Positions 15,607-23,629 of a stretch of DNA of 35,114 nucleotides are shown here, in pieces (the first letter of the stretch is position 1; every line of letters starts with the position of its first letter). The position numbers and the translations under genes were made by a program. The stretch comes from DATDMG01 sp036518955. GTDB lineage: Bacteria > Actinomycetota > Actinomycetes > Actinomycetales > Kineosporiaceae. The DNA is taken from NCBI GenBank assembly GCA_036518955.1, contig DATDMG010000111.1, forward strand, positions 1 through 35,114. Reading direction: 5' to 3'. Below the pieces are notes generated by a model that made no database searches, was not told the origin of the DNA, and saw nothing but the letters and a program-made list of their open reading frames with translations.

Positions 15607-17939
15607 GGGAACTCCCGCGACGAGACCGGCAGGTCGGACAGCGACGGAGGACGGACCCGGGTGCCCCAGTCGGACGGCTCCGCGGCCAGCTCCAGGTGCA
15701 GCCGCCCACCGCGGTGCACGTCATTGCCGGTCAGGTAGGCCGCCTCCAACGGCCGCCCGTCCAGGGTGGCCGATGCCACGTAGCGGACCGGGGGGTGTCG
15801 CTCGATACCGTCCGAGCTGATCGGCGTCTCCAGGTGGCCACTGGTCTCGATCACGAACTCGCGGTCACCCAACTGCAGCTCGGCCCGCTCGAAGGCCGGC
15901 GGGTGGATCAGGAAGAGGTTCTGGCCGGCGACCGGGAACAACCCGAGCGAGGCCCAGACGTACCAGGCGCTCAGGCCGCCGGAGTCGTCGTTGCCGGGCA
16001 GCCCCCCGGGCCCGGTCCCGAACTGCCACGTCAGCGCGGCGTGCACGATCTGCGCGGTGCGGTCCGGCCGGCCGGCGTAGTAGTAGGCCCACGGGGCCTC
16101 CATGTCCGGCTCGTTGTTCAGGCCCTCGAACCGGTTGAGCGCGTACCCGGCCGCCATCTCGGCCGGGTGCGGCTGACGGCCGGGCTGCTTGACCGGATCG
16201 GCACCGTACCCGAAGAACCTGTCGAGCATCCGGACGAATGCCTCGTCGCCGCCGGCGAGACCGATCCGGGCCGCCATGTCGTGCAGCAGGCGGAAGGAGT
16301 AGTTCCACTTGCCGCCCTCGTAGAACTCCGAGTCGCGCAGCAGCCCGGTGGTGCGGTCGAACGCATTGATCCATTGCTGGCTGCGGGTCTCGAGCTGATC
16401 TGCCAGCCGGCGATCGTTCAGCGAGCGGGCCACCCGGGCGGTGCAGTGGTGGGCGTAGGCCAGGTCCAGGGTGTGCGTGATCGGGTGGACCAAGCCGTTC
16501 TCGATGAAGTTCTCCCCGTACAACCCGTGCAGGTCCGCCTCCATGTGCACCAGCGCCCAGCTCCAGTCGATCTCGCTGACGCCCAGCGCGTGCGCATCGG
16601 CGAGGGCGGTGTGGGCCAGCGCGCTGGCCTGCCGGAAGAACCGGTCGGCGCCCTGCGCCATCCGGTATCCGATCGGGTAGTTGCCCTCCTCCTCGCAGAC
16701 CCTGGTGAGGGACTCCAGCAGGGCCACCAGCTTGTCCGGCGCGATCGCGGCGAGCAGCGGGACCTGCGTCTTGTAGATGTCCCACATCGTGCACACGTCG
16801 TACACGAACGGCCCGGACGTCGGCCAGAACGGGCTCTCGTCGTCCGCGAAGCAGGGCTTGATCAAGGAGTGGTAGAGCGCGGTCGCCATCACCTTGCGCC
16901 GCCCGGGCGTGCCGCCCTCCACCACCACCCGGCCCAGGTGCTCGGCCCAGGACGCGCGGGTGCCCGCCCGGACGAGGTCGAACGCCGGGCCGCTCTCGCC
17001 GCACTCGTCGCGCAGGTTCCGCCGCGCCTGCTCCAGACCCCGCAGCGAGAACCCCATCCGGACCTCGACGGTCTGCCCGGCGGCCGCCGGGCCGATGAAC
17101 AACAGCCCGAACGGTCGCAGGGTGGTGTGCCGGATGCTGTCGAAGTCCAGCCGGGTACCACCGTGGATGAGCCGCCGGTCGTGCCAGACCATCTGCCGCC
17201 AGCCGGGGCTGTCGACTTCGATGTAGACCGACAGCGGGACGCCCTCGACGACCACGGTGCCCTGGGCCCGGCCGTGCCCCAGGCTCTCCACCTGGGCCCG
17301 CAGCGGGACGGTCCGGCCGTGCTCGATCGCCAGACCGCCGATCGACAGGTCGACCACTACCCGGGCGCTGCGGCTGGCCGGGAAGGTGTAGCGGTGCAGG
17401 GCCACCTTGGGACCGACGGTGATCTCACTACGGATGCCGGTCTCCAGGGTCGCGGCGTAGTAGCCGGGCTCGGCCACCTCGTCGTAGAGCCCCCAGGCGT
17501 CGCCCAGCGCGTCCAGCGGCTGCACCATCGGGCTGACCCGGACGTAGTTGTAGTACTTGCGGATGGCGCCGGTGCCGGACTGCTGGAAGTGGGTGAACCC
17601 GGACGCCTGGATCCGGTCGAAGAGCTCCTCGGGCAGACCCTCGGTGTTCTTGGTGTAGCGACCGTAGCCGGTCGGGTAGGCACCGGAGTACGCGCACGCC
17701 GAGACCATGCCGAGCGGGGACGTCGCACCGGGGTGCGTGTTGCCGACCTGTGGCTTGGGCCACCACCACGTGGCGGCCAGGCCGCTGGCCGGCGGGAGGT
17801 CCGTCGCCGCGGTGCCGATGAAGGGATCGACGTCATCAAGAATGCGAGGACTGTAGCCGGTGCGGCCGGGGAGCGGGGTTTCGTCGAGGTGAACTCGGCC
17901 GGAATCAGCCGTCCACCCGACCCGCCGGCCGACGCTCAC
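15603..17939 (-). CDS. GH92 family exo-alpha-mannosidase, no signal peptide
   Basis: A 778-residue glycoside hydrolase of family 92, calcium-dependent inverting exo-alpha-mannosidases. The family opening is at about residue 34 (VDPFIGTA), followed by GNTHPGATSPLGMVSACAYSG. The C-terminal (alpha/alpha)6 part has TMWDIYKTQVPLL, NEPDMEAPWAYYYAGRPD and GNDDSGGLSAWYVWASLG; the Asp pair in GNDDSGG corresponds to the catalytic base region. Length and order fit a full enzyme. GTG 17939 is chosen because it overlaps the stop of the SagB gene by 4 bp; the frame stays open far upstream, but only inside that gene. The N-terminus (MSVGRRVGWTADSGR) has no hydrophobic core, so export by the Sec route is not expected, unlike most GH92 enzymes. 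An intracellular glycoside substrate is therefore likely. Confidence 0.94.
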   Translation of the reverse strand: MSVGRRVGWTADSGRVHLDETPLPGRTGYSPRILDDVDPFIGTAATDLPPASGLAATWWWPKPQVGNTHPGATSPLGMVSACAYSGAYPTGYGRYTKNTEGLPEELFDRIQASGFTHFQQSGTGAIRKYYNYVRVSPMVQPLDALGDAWGLYDEVAEPGYYAATLETGIRSEITVGPKVALHRYTFPASRSARVVVDLSIGGLAIEHGRTVPLRAQVESLGHGRAQGTVVVEGVPLSVYIEVDSPGWRQMVWHDRRLIHGGTRLDFDSIRHTTLRPFGLLFIGPAAAGQTVEVRMGFSLRGLEQARRNLRDECGESGPAFDLVRAGTRASWAEHLGRVVVEGGTPGRRKVMATALYHSLIKPCFADDESPFWPTSGPFVYDVCTMWDIYKTQVPLLAAIAPDKLVALLESLTRVCEEEGNYPIGYRMAQGADRFFRQASALAHTALADAHALGVSEIDWSWALVHMEADLHGLYGENFIENGLVHPITHTLDLAYAHHCTARVARSLNDRRLADQLETRSQQWINAFDRTTGLLRDSEFYEGGKWNYSFRLLHDMAARIGLAGGDEAFVRMLDRFFGYGADPVKQPGRQPHPAEMAAGYALNRFEGLNNEPDMEAPWAYYYAGRPDRTAQIVHAALTWQFGTGPGGLPGNDDSGGLSAWYVWASLGLFPVAGQNLFLIHPPAFERAELQLGDREFVIETSGHLETPISSDGIERHPPVRYVASATLDGRPLEAAYLTGNDVHRGGRLHLELAAEPSDWGTRVRPPSLSDLPVSSREFP

Positions 17940-19384
17940 GACCGGGCCTCCGCGAAGCGCGGGGTCACCTGGCGGACCTCGACCGGTGCGCCGGGAAGGC
18001 CGCCCGCCCGGGCGGCGTACTCGGGCACACCGACGCAGGTGAACAGCAGCGGCGCGAGGTCGGCCGGCTCGCCGAGCAGCTTCTGGACCTCGGCGTCCAG
18101 GAAGGTCATCCCCGACGCCCCGATCCCGAGCGCGTACGCGGCCAGGTGCAGCCGGCCCTCCACCAGTCCGGCCACCAACTGGGCGTCCCGGTAGCCGCGG
18201 TCGTCCAGCGCGCAGAGCGCGGTGGCGGCTATCACGACGTACCCGGCGTCCGCGGCGAGCGTCTGGTCCATGCAGACGTGTTCGAGCTCGTCCCGCAGGT
18301 CGCCGGCCCACACCGGTGCCGACAGCAGCGGCCACCGGTACAGACCGGACTCGACCCCCGTCACGCCGTGCACCACCACCCAGTGCGGGACGTCGACCCC
18401 CCGCAGCGCGGCGGCCAGCGGCCAGTCCAGCAGCCGCCGGGGCAGCAGCTGGGAACGGTCCATCCGGCGCTGCGACCCGCGGCGGCGCACCACGTCGTGC
18501 AGCGGGGGGGACGGCGGCGCGGTGGACACCGGGACGCCGGCCGGCCAGGGTGGCCCGAGCACGTCCCGCTCGCCGGCCCGCTGCGCCGCCGTGCACAGCG
18601 GGATCTCCACCGGCGGCAGCTGGCCGGCCACGGCGACGGCCGCGGCCTGGATCGCCGGCTCGTGATCGCCCAGCGTCAGCAGGGCGAGCGGGTACTCGTG
18701 CACGCCGTCCGCGCCCACGAGGTCACGCACCTGGGCGTCCGGGAACAGCGAGCGCACCCGGGGGCCCAGCCCGGCACCGGCCGCGGCCGCCTCGAGCTGG
18801 GCGAGCAGCGTGCCGGCGTCCCAGTAGAGGTGCCGCCACCCGCGCTCGGCGTACTTCCAGCCGGTCCGCCAGGGGACACCGGTCACCACCACGGTGGTGC
18901 CCACCCCGTCGGCGGCGGGACCGACCTGGACCAGCGCGTGCCGCCGGGCGTCGTACCAGTGGACGCCGTCCGGCACTCCCGCGATGTCGCGGGCGCTGAC
19001 GTAGACCTCGAGCGGGAACCGGCCACCGGCCGACCCGGCGGCACGGAAGGCCATCCGCCCCCCGCGGACCTCGGCCACCCGCACCACTCCGGCGCCGAGG
19101 AAGAGCAGGCGGCCCAGCTGCGCGGCGTCCAGCGGCCAGGCCGGGCACGGGTGACCAGCCAGCACGGCCGTGGCCGGCGCGGCGACGGGCGGCAGCTCGC
19201 GCGGTAGCGCCAGCGTGGGCAGGTCCGCGGCATACGCCTTGAACTGCGGCGGCATGGTGTCCGGGTCGCAGGAGACCAGGTCGTGGCGTACCCGCGGGTC
19301 GTCGGTCACCGGCTCGTTCCAACGCCGGCCGAGCGGGTAGGCGGTCAGGCGGTGCAGCAGGCCCGCACCGGAGTCCAGATCCAC
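17936..19384 (-). CDS. SagB-type FMN oxidoreductase (azoline dehydrogenase-like), orphan
   Basis: A 482-residue protein with two nitroreductase-fold halves, the long SagB/ThcOx form. The opening RLTAYPLGRRW and later PPQFKAYA match the N-terminal SagB region. The first flavoprotein half holds WKYAERGWRHLYWDAG, in which Lys177-Tyr178 fall where azoline dehydrogenases of the TOMM class carry their Lys-Tyr motif. The second half (about 295-460) ends in LAAYALGIGASGMTFLDAEV. In TOMM pathways such enzymes oxidise thiazolines to thiazoles, but no YcaO cyclase, E1-like protein or precursor peptide is present in this window. GTG 19384 is chosen because it stands six bases after a GAGAAT hexamer. It heads an overlapping set with GH92 and GT4 genes and follows the SMP-30-like gene by 51 bases. 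Confidence 0.88.
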   Translation of the reverse strand: MDLDSGAGLLHRLTAYPLGRRWNEPVTDDPRVRHDLVSCDPDTMPPQFKAYAADLPTLALPRELPPVAAPATAVLAGHPCPAWPLDAAQLGRLLFLGAGVVRVAEVRGGRMAFRAAGSAGGRFPLEVYVSARDIAGVPDGVHWYDARRHALVQVGPAADGVGTTVVVTGVPWRTGWKYAERGWRHLYWDAGTLLAQLEAAAAGAGLGPRVRSLFPDAQVRDLVGADGVHEYPLALLTLGDHEPAIQAAAVAVAGQLPPVEIPLCTAAQRAGERDVLGPPWPAGVPVSTAPPSPPLHDVVRRRGSQRRMDRSQLLPRRLLDWPLAAALRGVDVPHWVVVHGVTGVESGLYRWPLLSAPVWAGDLRDELEHVCMDQTLAADAGYVVIAATALCALDDRGYRDAQLVAGLVEGRLHLAAYALGIGASGMTFLDAEVQKLLGEPADLAPLLFTCVGVPEYAARAGGLPGAPVEVRQVTPRFAEARS

Positions 19385-19390
19385 CGACCC

Positions 19391-19396
19391 ATTCTC
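19391..19396 (-). promoter_or_regulatory. Possible -10 hexamer GAGAAT of the SagB gene
   Basis: On the minus strand GAGAAT is followed by six bases and the GTG start of the SagB-type gene, the same geometry as the leaderless candidates at 799 and 2096. The first base departs from TANNNT and no -35 is seen. The gene may also be read from the upstream SMP-30-like gene. Confidence 0.3.
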
Positions 19397-19435
19397 ACCC
19401 GGGTCGCGGTCCCCGCGCGGTCACGGCGCGCCCGG

Positions 19436-20371
19436 TCACGGGTCCAGGACCGCGACGGCGCGTTCCATCAGCGATCCCATCCACACCCGGCCGTCGTGCT
19501 CGCGGACCCCGGTGACGAGATGGTACGAGACGCCCTCCGCGGCGGCGTCCACCCGGCGGTCGTGCACCAGCCGGCCGGCGTCGTCGTAGGCCTGGACCCA
19601 CACGACACGCCGGGGCCCGGGCTGCAGCCGCTCCGGGATCCGGGTCACCTGCCGCCGAAGCCACAGCGGCCCGCGCTGCAGGCGTTCGACCAGGGCGTCC
19701 CGGGGGCTGGCGATGGTCACCCAGATCAGGCCGTCGCTGCCGCGCGCGATGTTGTCGGGGTACCCGGGCAGGTCCGCGACGAAGGACTCACGGGTGCCCG
19801 CGGCGGGACCGGCGAGCCAGAGCCGGGTGACCGTCCGGGTGGCCGTCTCGGCGACCGCGACGAAGGACCCGTCCGCGGCCAGTGCGACCCCGTTGGCGAA
19901 TGCCAGCCCCTGCAGCACCACCTCGACCTCCCCACCGGGGGACCGGCGGAGCAGCCGGCCGGTCCGGGTCAGCTCGACCAGGTCCGCCTTCCAGGCGCCG
20001 AGACCGTGGACGGTGGAGGAGTCGGAGAAGTAGATCGTGCCGTCGTCCGCGACCGCGGCGTTGTTGCAGAAGCGCATCGGGACCCCCTCGACGTCCCGGA
20101 CGAGGACGTCGACGCCGCCGGTGCGGGGATCGACCACCAGCAGGCCGCGCAGCGCGTCGCAGACGAGCAGCCGCCCGTCCGGGAGCCACTCGATGCCGAG
20201 CGGCCGACCGCGGGTGTGCGCCACGACGTCCACCCGGTGGCCGTCGTGGCTGACGCGGTGGATCGCGCCGTCGTCCGTGCCGGTGAAGACGGCGCCCTCG
20301 TCGGGGCCGCCCAGCGCCACCACGACGTCCTCGGAACCAGCGCCGGGCACCCGGATCAGACGGAAGGCCAT
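19436..20371 (-). CDS. SMP-30/strictosidine synthase-like beta-propeller protein
   Basis: A 311-residue six-bladed beta-propeller of the calcium-dependent phosphotriesterase superfamily (SMP-30/gluconolactonase and strictosidine synthase-like). Repeated blade motifs include RPLGIEWLPDGRLLVCDA, NNAAVADDGTIYFSDSS and GLAFANGVALAADGSFVAVAE. The FANGVAL-ETATRTVTRLW section is closest to the strictosidine-synthase-like branch, which mostly holds lactonases and esterases, not alkaloid enzymes. No signal peptide is evident. AGGA lies six bases before the ATG at 20371. It precedes the SagB-GH92-GT4 set on the same strand by 51 bases and may share its transcript. A role in hydrolysing a lactone or sugar-acid ester of the same pathway is inference. 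Confidence 0.85.
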   Translation of the reverse strand: MAFRLIRVPGAGSEDVVVALGGPDEGAVFTGTDDGAIHRVSHDGHRVDVVAHTRGRPLGIEWLPDGRLLVCDALRGLLVVDPRTGGVDVLVRDVEGVPMRFCNNAAVADDGTIYFSDSSTVHGLGAWKADLVELTRTGRLLRRSPGGEVEVVLQGLAFANGVALAADGSFVAVAETATRTVTRLWLAGPAAGTRESFVADLPGYPDNIARGSDGLIWVTIASPRDALVERLQRGPLWLRRQVTRIPERLQPGPRRVVWVQAYDDAGRLVHDRRVDAAAEGVSYHLVTGVREHDGRVWMGSLMERAVAVLDP

Positions 20372-20741
20372 GCCACATCCTGCCCCAGCCGGGCTGGCGA
20401 CTCCATCAACGAACGGGACCTCTCGCCCTGGAGCGCGACCGGAGCCTGCGCGGAGTGGCCGACCCTAGGATCCGCCACCGACAGGATGACCGGAGAGCCC
20501 GATCCGGGTCCCGGCCGACAGGTGAGCCGTTACCTGCGCCAGGGCGCGCCCGTACTCCTGATGGCGGCGGCGCCCGCCGCGCGCTGCGGACGGCGCCGCC
20601 GCTCCCCAGCCGCCCCGGTCGGCCGACAGGTCGCGCCGTGAGGGGTGCGCCGCCGTCCTTGCGGGCCGACCTCGGTCGGGCGCCCGCGTGCCGGAGCCCG
20701 GGCGGGGTACTCCCCTTCCAGGCACGAACAGGAGGGCTGAG
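20372..20741. other. Gap of 370 bases with one weak small ORF
   Basis: The gap separates the divergent SMP-30-like and DUF3040 genes. A frame of 51 codons at 20486-20641 (plus strand) starts with ATG after ACAGG and is preceded by a TAGGAT hexamer at 20466-20471. The peptide is Arg/Pro/Ala-rich and resembles nothing I know, so I do not call it a gene. The Shine-Dalgarno sequence of the DUF3040 gene lies at its right end. Confidence 0.4.
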
Positions 20742-21083
20742 ATGCACTTCGTCCCGCGATCGGCGAAGCAGCGGATCGTGCTGCGTCGGATGTCCAGAGC
20801 CGTGCGCCGGGAGGACCCGCAACTGGCACGCCTGCTCTCCGGGAGGGCGCCGGGCGCGCTCCCCGCGCTGCGGTTCACCACCGTGCCGTTCGCCGGGTAC
20901 CTGACGATCGGCGTCCTGCTGTTCGCCACCGGGGTCCTCCTCGGCGTCGGCTCCGTGGTGCTCTGGGGCCTGGCCTGCCTGGGCCTGGCGGTCCTCCGGC
21001 GCCGCATCCGCACCGAGTCCGGCCGGGCCCCCGTCCCCGGGACGCCGCGCCACGGTCGGGACGCCGACCGCTACCGGCCCTGA
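20742..21083 (+). CDS. DUF3040-like small membrane protein
   Basis: A 113-residue protein. The N-terminal part is a basic amphipathic helix (RIVLRRMSRAVRREDPQLARLL), in which the -REDPQLA- wording recalls DUF3040 proteins of actinobacteria. Two closely spaced membrane helices follow (about 48-85) and a basic, probably cytoplasmic tail. The ATG at 20742 is preceded by AGGAGGG with five bases between, a very good ribosome site. The function of the family is unknown. It is convergent with the GGDEF-EAL gene and appears to be transcribed alone. Confidence 0.75.
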   Translation: MHFVPRSAKQRIVLRRMSRAVRREDPQLARLLSGRAPGALPALRFTTVPFAGYLTIGVLLFATGVLLGVGSVVLWGLACLGLAVLRRRIRTESGRAPVPGTPRHGRDADRYRP

Positions 21084-21100
21084 GCCCGGCTCGAGCGCCT

Positions 21101-21130
21101 CAGCCTCCAGTGCGCCAGCCTCCAGCGCGC
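21101..21130 (+). repeat. Two tandem 15-bp repeats
   Basis: CAGCCTCCAGTGCGC at 21101-21115 is followed directly by CAGCCTCCAGCGCGC at 21116-21130, one mismatch. The pair lies between the convergent DUF3040 and GGDEF-EAL genes and ends next to the stop of the latter. Confidence 0.85.
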
Positions 21131-21131
21131 C

Positions 21132-23510
21132 TCAGCGTTGCCGGGGCAGCGCGCGATCGCGGGCCGCCCACCGGTCCAGCCACGACCGCAACCGCTCCGG
21201 CGGCATCGGCTCGGCCACGTGGAACCCCTGGACGACGTCGCAGTCGAGCATGCGCAACACGCGGAGCGTGTCGTCGTCCTCGACACCCTCCGCGACCACC
21301 CGCAGCCCGAGAGAGTGCGCCAGGTCCGCGGTCGTCCGGACGATCGCCGCGGCGGACGACCCCGGGGACGGGTCCGCCGCCAGGTCCGCGACGAACGTCC
21401 GGTCCAGCTTCAGCTCCTGGACCGGGAGCTCCCGCAGGTAGGCCAGCGAGGAGTAGCCGGACCCGAAGTCGTCGATGGAGAACTGGACGCCGCGCGCCTG
21501 CAGCGACGTCATCACCGCCCGCACCGCGGCCGGGTCGGCGATGAGGGCGTCCTCGGTCAGCTCCAGCACCAGGGCCCGGGGCGGCAGACCGTGCCGCTGC
21601 AGTGCGTCGATGATCCGGACGGCGAAGTCCGGGCTCAGCGCGTCGCTCGCCCCGACATTCACCGCCACCGGCAGCTGGCGACCGGTCACCCACCAGCCTC
21701 GGCACGCGTCCAGCGCGCCGTCCAGCACCACGTCGAGCAGCAGGCCGAGCAGACCCGCCGTCTCCGCCATGGGCAGGAACGCCCCGGGCAGCAGCAGCCC
21801 CTCGTCCGGGTGCTGCCACCGGGCCAGCGCCTCCACCCCGACCAGCTCGCCGGCCGCCACGCCCCCCTGGGTCCGGAGCGACACCTGCGGCTGGACCTGG
21901 ACGACGACGCGGCCGTTCGCCCCGGCCTGCCCGCGCAGGGCGGCACGCAACTGCTCGGTCAGGTGCAGCCGGTCCCGCGCCGGCTCGTGACCGAGGTCGT
22001 GGACGCAGGTGCCGAGGTGGCGTCGCTTGGCCCGGTACATCGCCAGGTCCGCCATCCGCAGCAGGGCCGCGGCGGTCTCCGTCGCCGACATCGCGGACGC
22101 CACCCCGATGCTCAGATCCACATGCACCGGCAGATCCTCGAGCGTGAAGGGCTCGGCCAACGCCGCGTGCACCGCCTGGGCGACCCGCAGCCCGGCGGAA
22201 CTGTCGCCGAAGGTGACGATGGCGAACTCGTCTCCGCCGAGGCGCCCCACCACGTCGTCCGGGCCCAGGACGGCGCTGATCCGCTCGCCGAGCTCGACCA
22301 GCAGGTGGTCGCCGGCCGAGTGGCTGAGCGAGTCGTTGACGTCCTTGAACCGGTCGACGTCCAGGACCAGCAGGCTCACCGGCCGGGCCGGCGGCGCCTG
22401 GAGCGCCTCGCGCAGGTGCTCGCGGAAGGCGCGCCGGTTGGGCAGCCCGGTGAGCTCGTCCGTGTTGGCCAGCCGCTCGAGTTCGGCCAGCTCGTGGGCC
22501 TTGGCGTGCTGCAGCTCCCGGACACCGAGCGCCGCCCGGACGACCGCGACGAGGACGGCGGCGTCGGCCGGGACCGCCGCCTGCCAGCAGACCAGCCCGG
22601 CCTGCTGCAAGCCGATGACCAGCACGCTGAGCAGGGCGAAGACGGCGGGCGCGGCGAACGCCAGCCGCGGGGTCCGGTGCCGGCCGCCGGCCACCGGTCG
22701 GCCCTGGGCCAGCCCGGGCGCCAGGCCGATCGCGGCCGTCCCGACCAGCCACACCTGGTCGAGCCACCCGCCCTCCACGTACGCGTCGGATGCCTGCTGG
22801 ACCAGGTACACCAGGTCGGCCACGGCGTTCACCCCGAGCCCGACGGCGAGCAGGGCCGCAGACCTGCTCAGCGTCGACCCGATCACGGACCCGCCGGCCG
22901 CGAGGACCAGCAGGAGCAACAGGTCACCGACCGGGTAGGCCAGGTTGACCAGCACCTGCAGGACGGAACCGCCCCCCGGCGCGAGAGACCCGCCGATCAC
23001 CGTCGCGACCACCAGCGCGGCAGCTCCCAGGCCGGCCACCAGCCCGTCGAGGGCCTGCCCGGCCTGGGGCCGTACCGCACTGCCCCGCAGCAGCGCAAAG
23101 ATCCCCAGATACGTGAGGGGGTACCGGGCCAGGTCGAACACGTCCGCGAGGGAGGGCGCGTCCGGGGTGGACGAGTGGCGCGTCACCAGCGAGAACCAGG
23201 CGTTCCCACCGGCCGAGGCGATCATCGCGAGGCCGAGCCAGCGCCAGCCCCGGGCCCGCTGTGGCTGGTCGTCCGAGGCGGCCAGGAGCAGCACCGCGGC
23301 ACTGAGGTACACCACGGCGTACATGCCGACGTCGATCCAGAGGATCTGCCCGGGGTGCTTCCGCCGCCACACCACCGCCGCCGCGGAGGTCGCGACCGAG
23401 GCGAGCATGATGGTGATCACCGCGGCGCGCGCCATCCCGGCGCGGCGCCGGGCCGATGCCGGTTCCGCCGATCGACGCGGTCGCGTCGCCATGCTCGCTC
23501 CGACCACCAC
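21132..23510 (-). CDS. Membrane GGDEF-EAL cyclic di-GMP protein
   Basis: A 792-residue protein. About nine hydrophobic segments occupy residues 28-330. A short helix then leads to the GGDEF domain (about 348-500) with intact GGDEF at 425-429, and to the EAL domain (about 515-780). EAL hallmarks are all present: EALARW (560-565), the N-x-S-like NVGASDALSPDF, LELTEDAL, the loop-6 region DDFGSGYSSLAYL, the Lys in LKLDRTF, VVAEGVED and the final GFHVAEPM. Both synthesis and degradation of cyclic di-GMP are possible; one activity often dominates. No RxxD inhibitory site precedes GGDEF (GPDD instead). The GTG at 23510 has GGAG five bases upstream. It is divergent from the IclR gene. Confidence 0.94.
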   Translation of the reverse strand: MVVGASMATRPRRSAEPASARRRAGMARAAVITIMLASVATSAAAVVWRRKHPGQILWIDVGMYAVVYLSAAVLLLAASDDQPQRARGWRWLGLAMIASAGGNAWFSLVTRHSSTPDAPSLADVFDLARYPLTYLGIFALLRGSAVRPQAGQALDGLVAGLGAAALVVATVIGGSLAPGGGSVLQVLVNLAYPVGDLLLLLVLAAGGSVIGSTLSRSAALLAVGLGVNAVADLVYLVQQASDAYVEGGWLDQVWLVGTAAIGLAPGLAQGRPVAGGRHRTPRLAFAAPAVFALLSVLVIGLQQAGLVCWQAAVPADAAVLVAVVRAALGVRELQHAKAHELAELERLANTDELTGLPNRRAFREHLREALQAPPARPVSLLVLDVDRFKDVNDSLSHSAGDHLLVELGERISAVLGPDDVVGRLGGDEFAIVTFGDSSAGLRVAQAVHAALAEPFTLEDLPVHVDLSIGVASAMSATETAAALLRMADLAMYRAKRRHLGTCVHDLGHEPARDRLHLTEQLRAALRGQAGANGRVVVQVQPQVSLRTQGGVAAGELVGVEALARWQHPDEGLLLPGAFLPMAETAGLLGLLLDVVLDGALDACRGWWVTGRQLPVAVNVGASDALSPDFAVRIIDALQRHGLPPRALVLELTEDALIADPAAVRAVMTSLQARGVQFSIDDFGSGYSSLAYLRELPVQELKLDRTFVADLAADPSPGSSAAAIVRTTADLAHSLGLRVVAEGVEDDDTLRVLRMLDCDVVQGFHVAEPMPPERLRSWLDRWAARDRALPRQR

Positions 23511-23541
23511 GTGTGCTCCCCCCGCCGCAGCCCGGTCCGCG

Positions 23542-23565
23542 CCGATCCCTATCCTCCCGGATCGG
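23542..23565. promoter_or_regulatory. Inverted repeat CCGATCC-N10-GGATCGG in a divergent promoter region
   Basis: Perfect 7-base arms at 23542-23548 and 23559-23565 lie in the 119-base gap between the GGDEF-EAL gene and the IclR gene. The size and symmetry suit a dimeric regulator. A TTGACG box at 23582-23587 just downstream could be the -35 of the IclR promoter. IclR proteins commonly repress their own gene, so this is a candidate operator. Confidence 0.4.
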
Positions 23566-23629
23566 TGCGTCGGTCAGACACTTGACGGGAGCGGGGCGGT
23601 GAGTCATGTTCGGGCCCGGAGGACCGCGG

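Noticed and set aside
17940..18596. In-frame upstream extension of the GH92 gene by about 220 codons
   Set aside because: It lies inside the SagB-type gene in another frame and is low-complexity. The GTG at 17939 overlaps the SagB stop exactly, like the other junctions in this operon.
17936..19384. A complete thiazole/oxazole-modified microcin (TOMM) cluster around the SagB-type gene
   Set aside because: No YcaO cyclase, E1-like partner, precursor peptide or dedicated exporter is found within the window around it.
20486..20641. A 51-codon gene between the SMP-30-like and DUF3040 genes
   Set aside because: A TAGGAT hexamer and a weak ribosome site are present, but the peptide is Arg/Pro/Ala low-complexity with no recognisable feature; kept only as a note in the gap entry.
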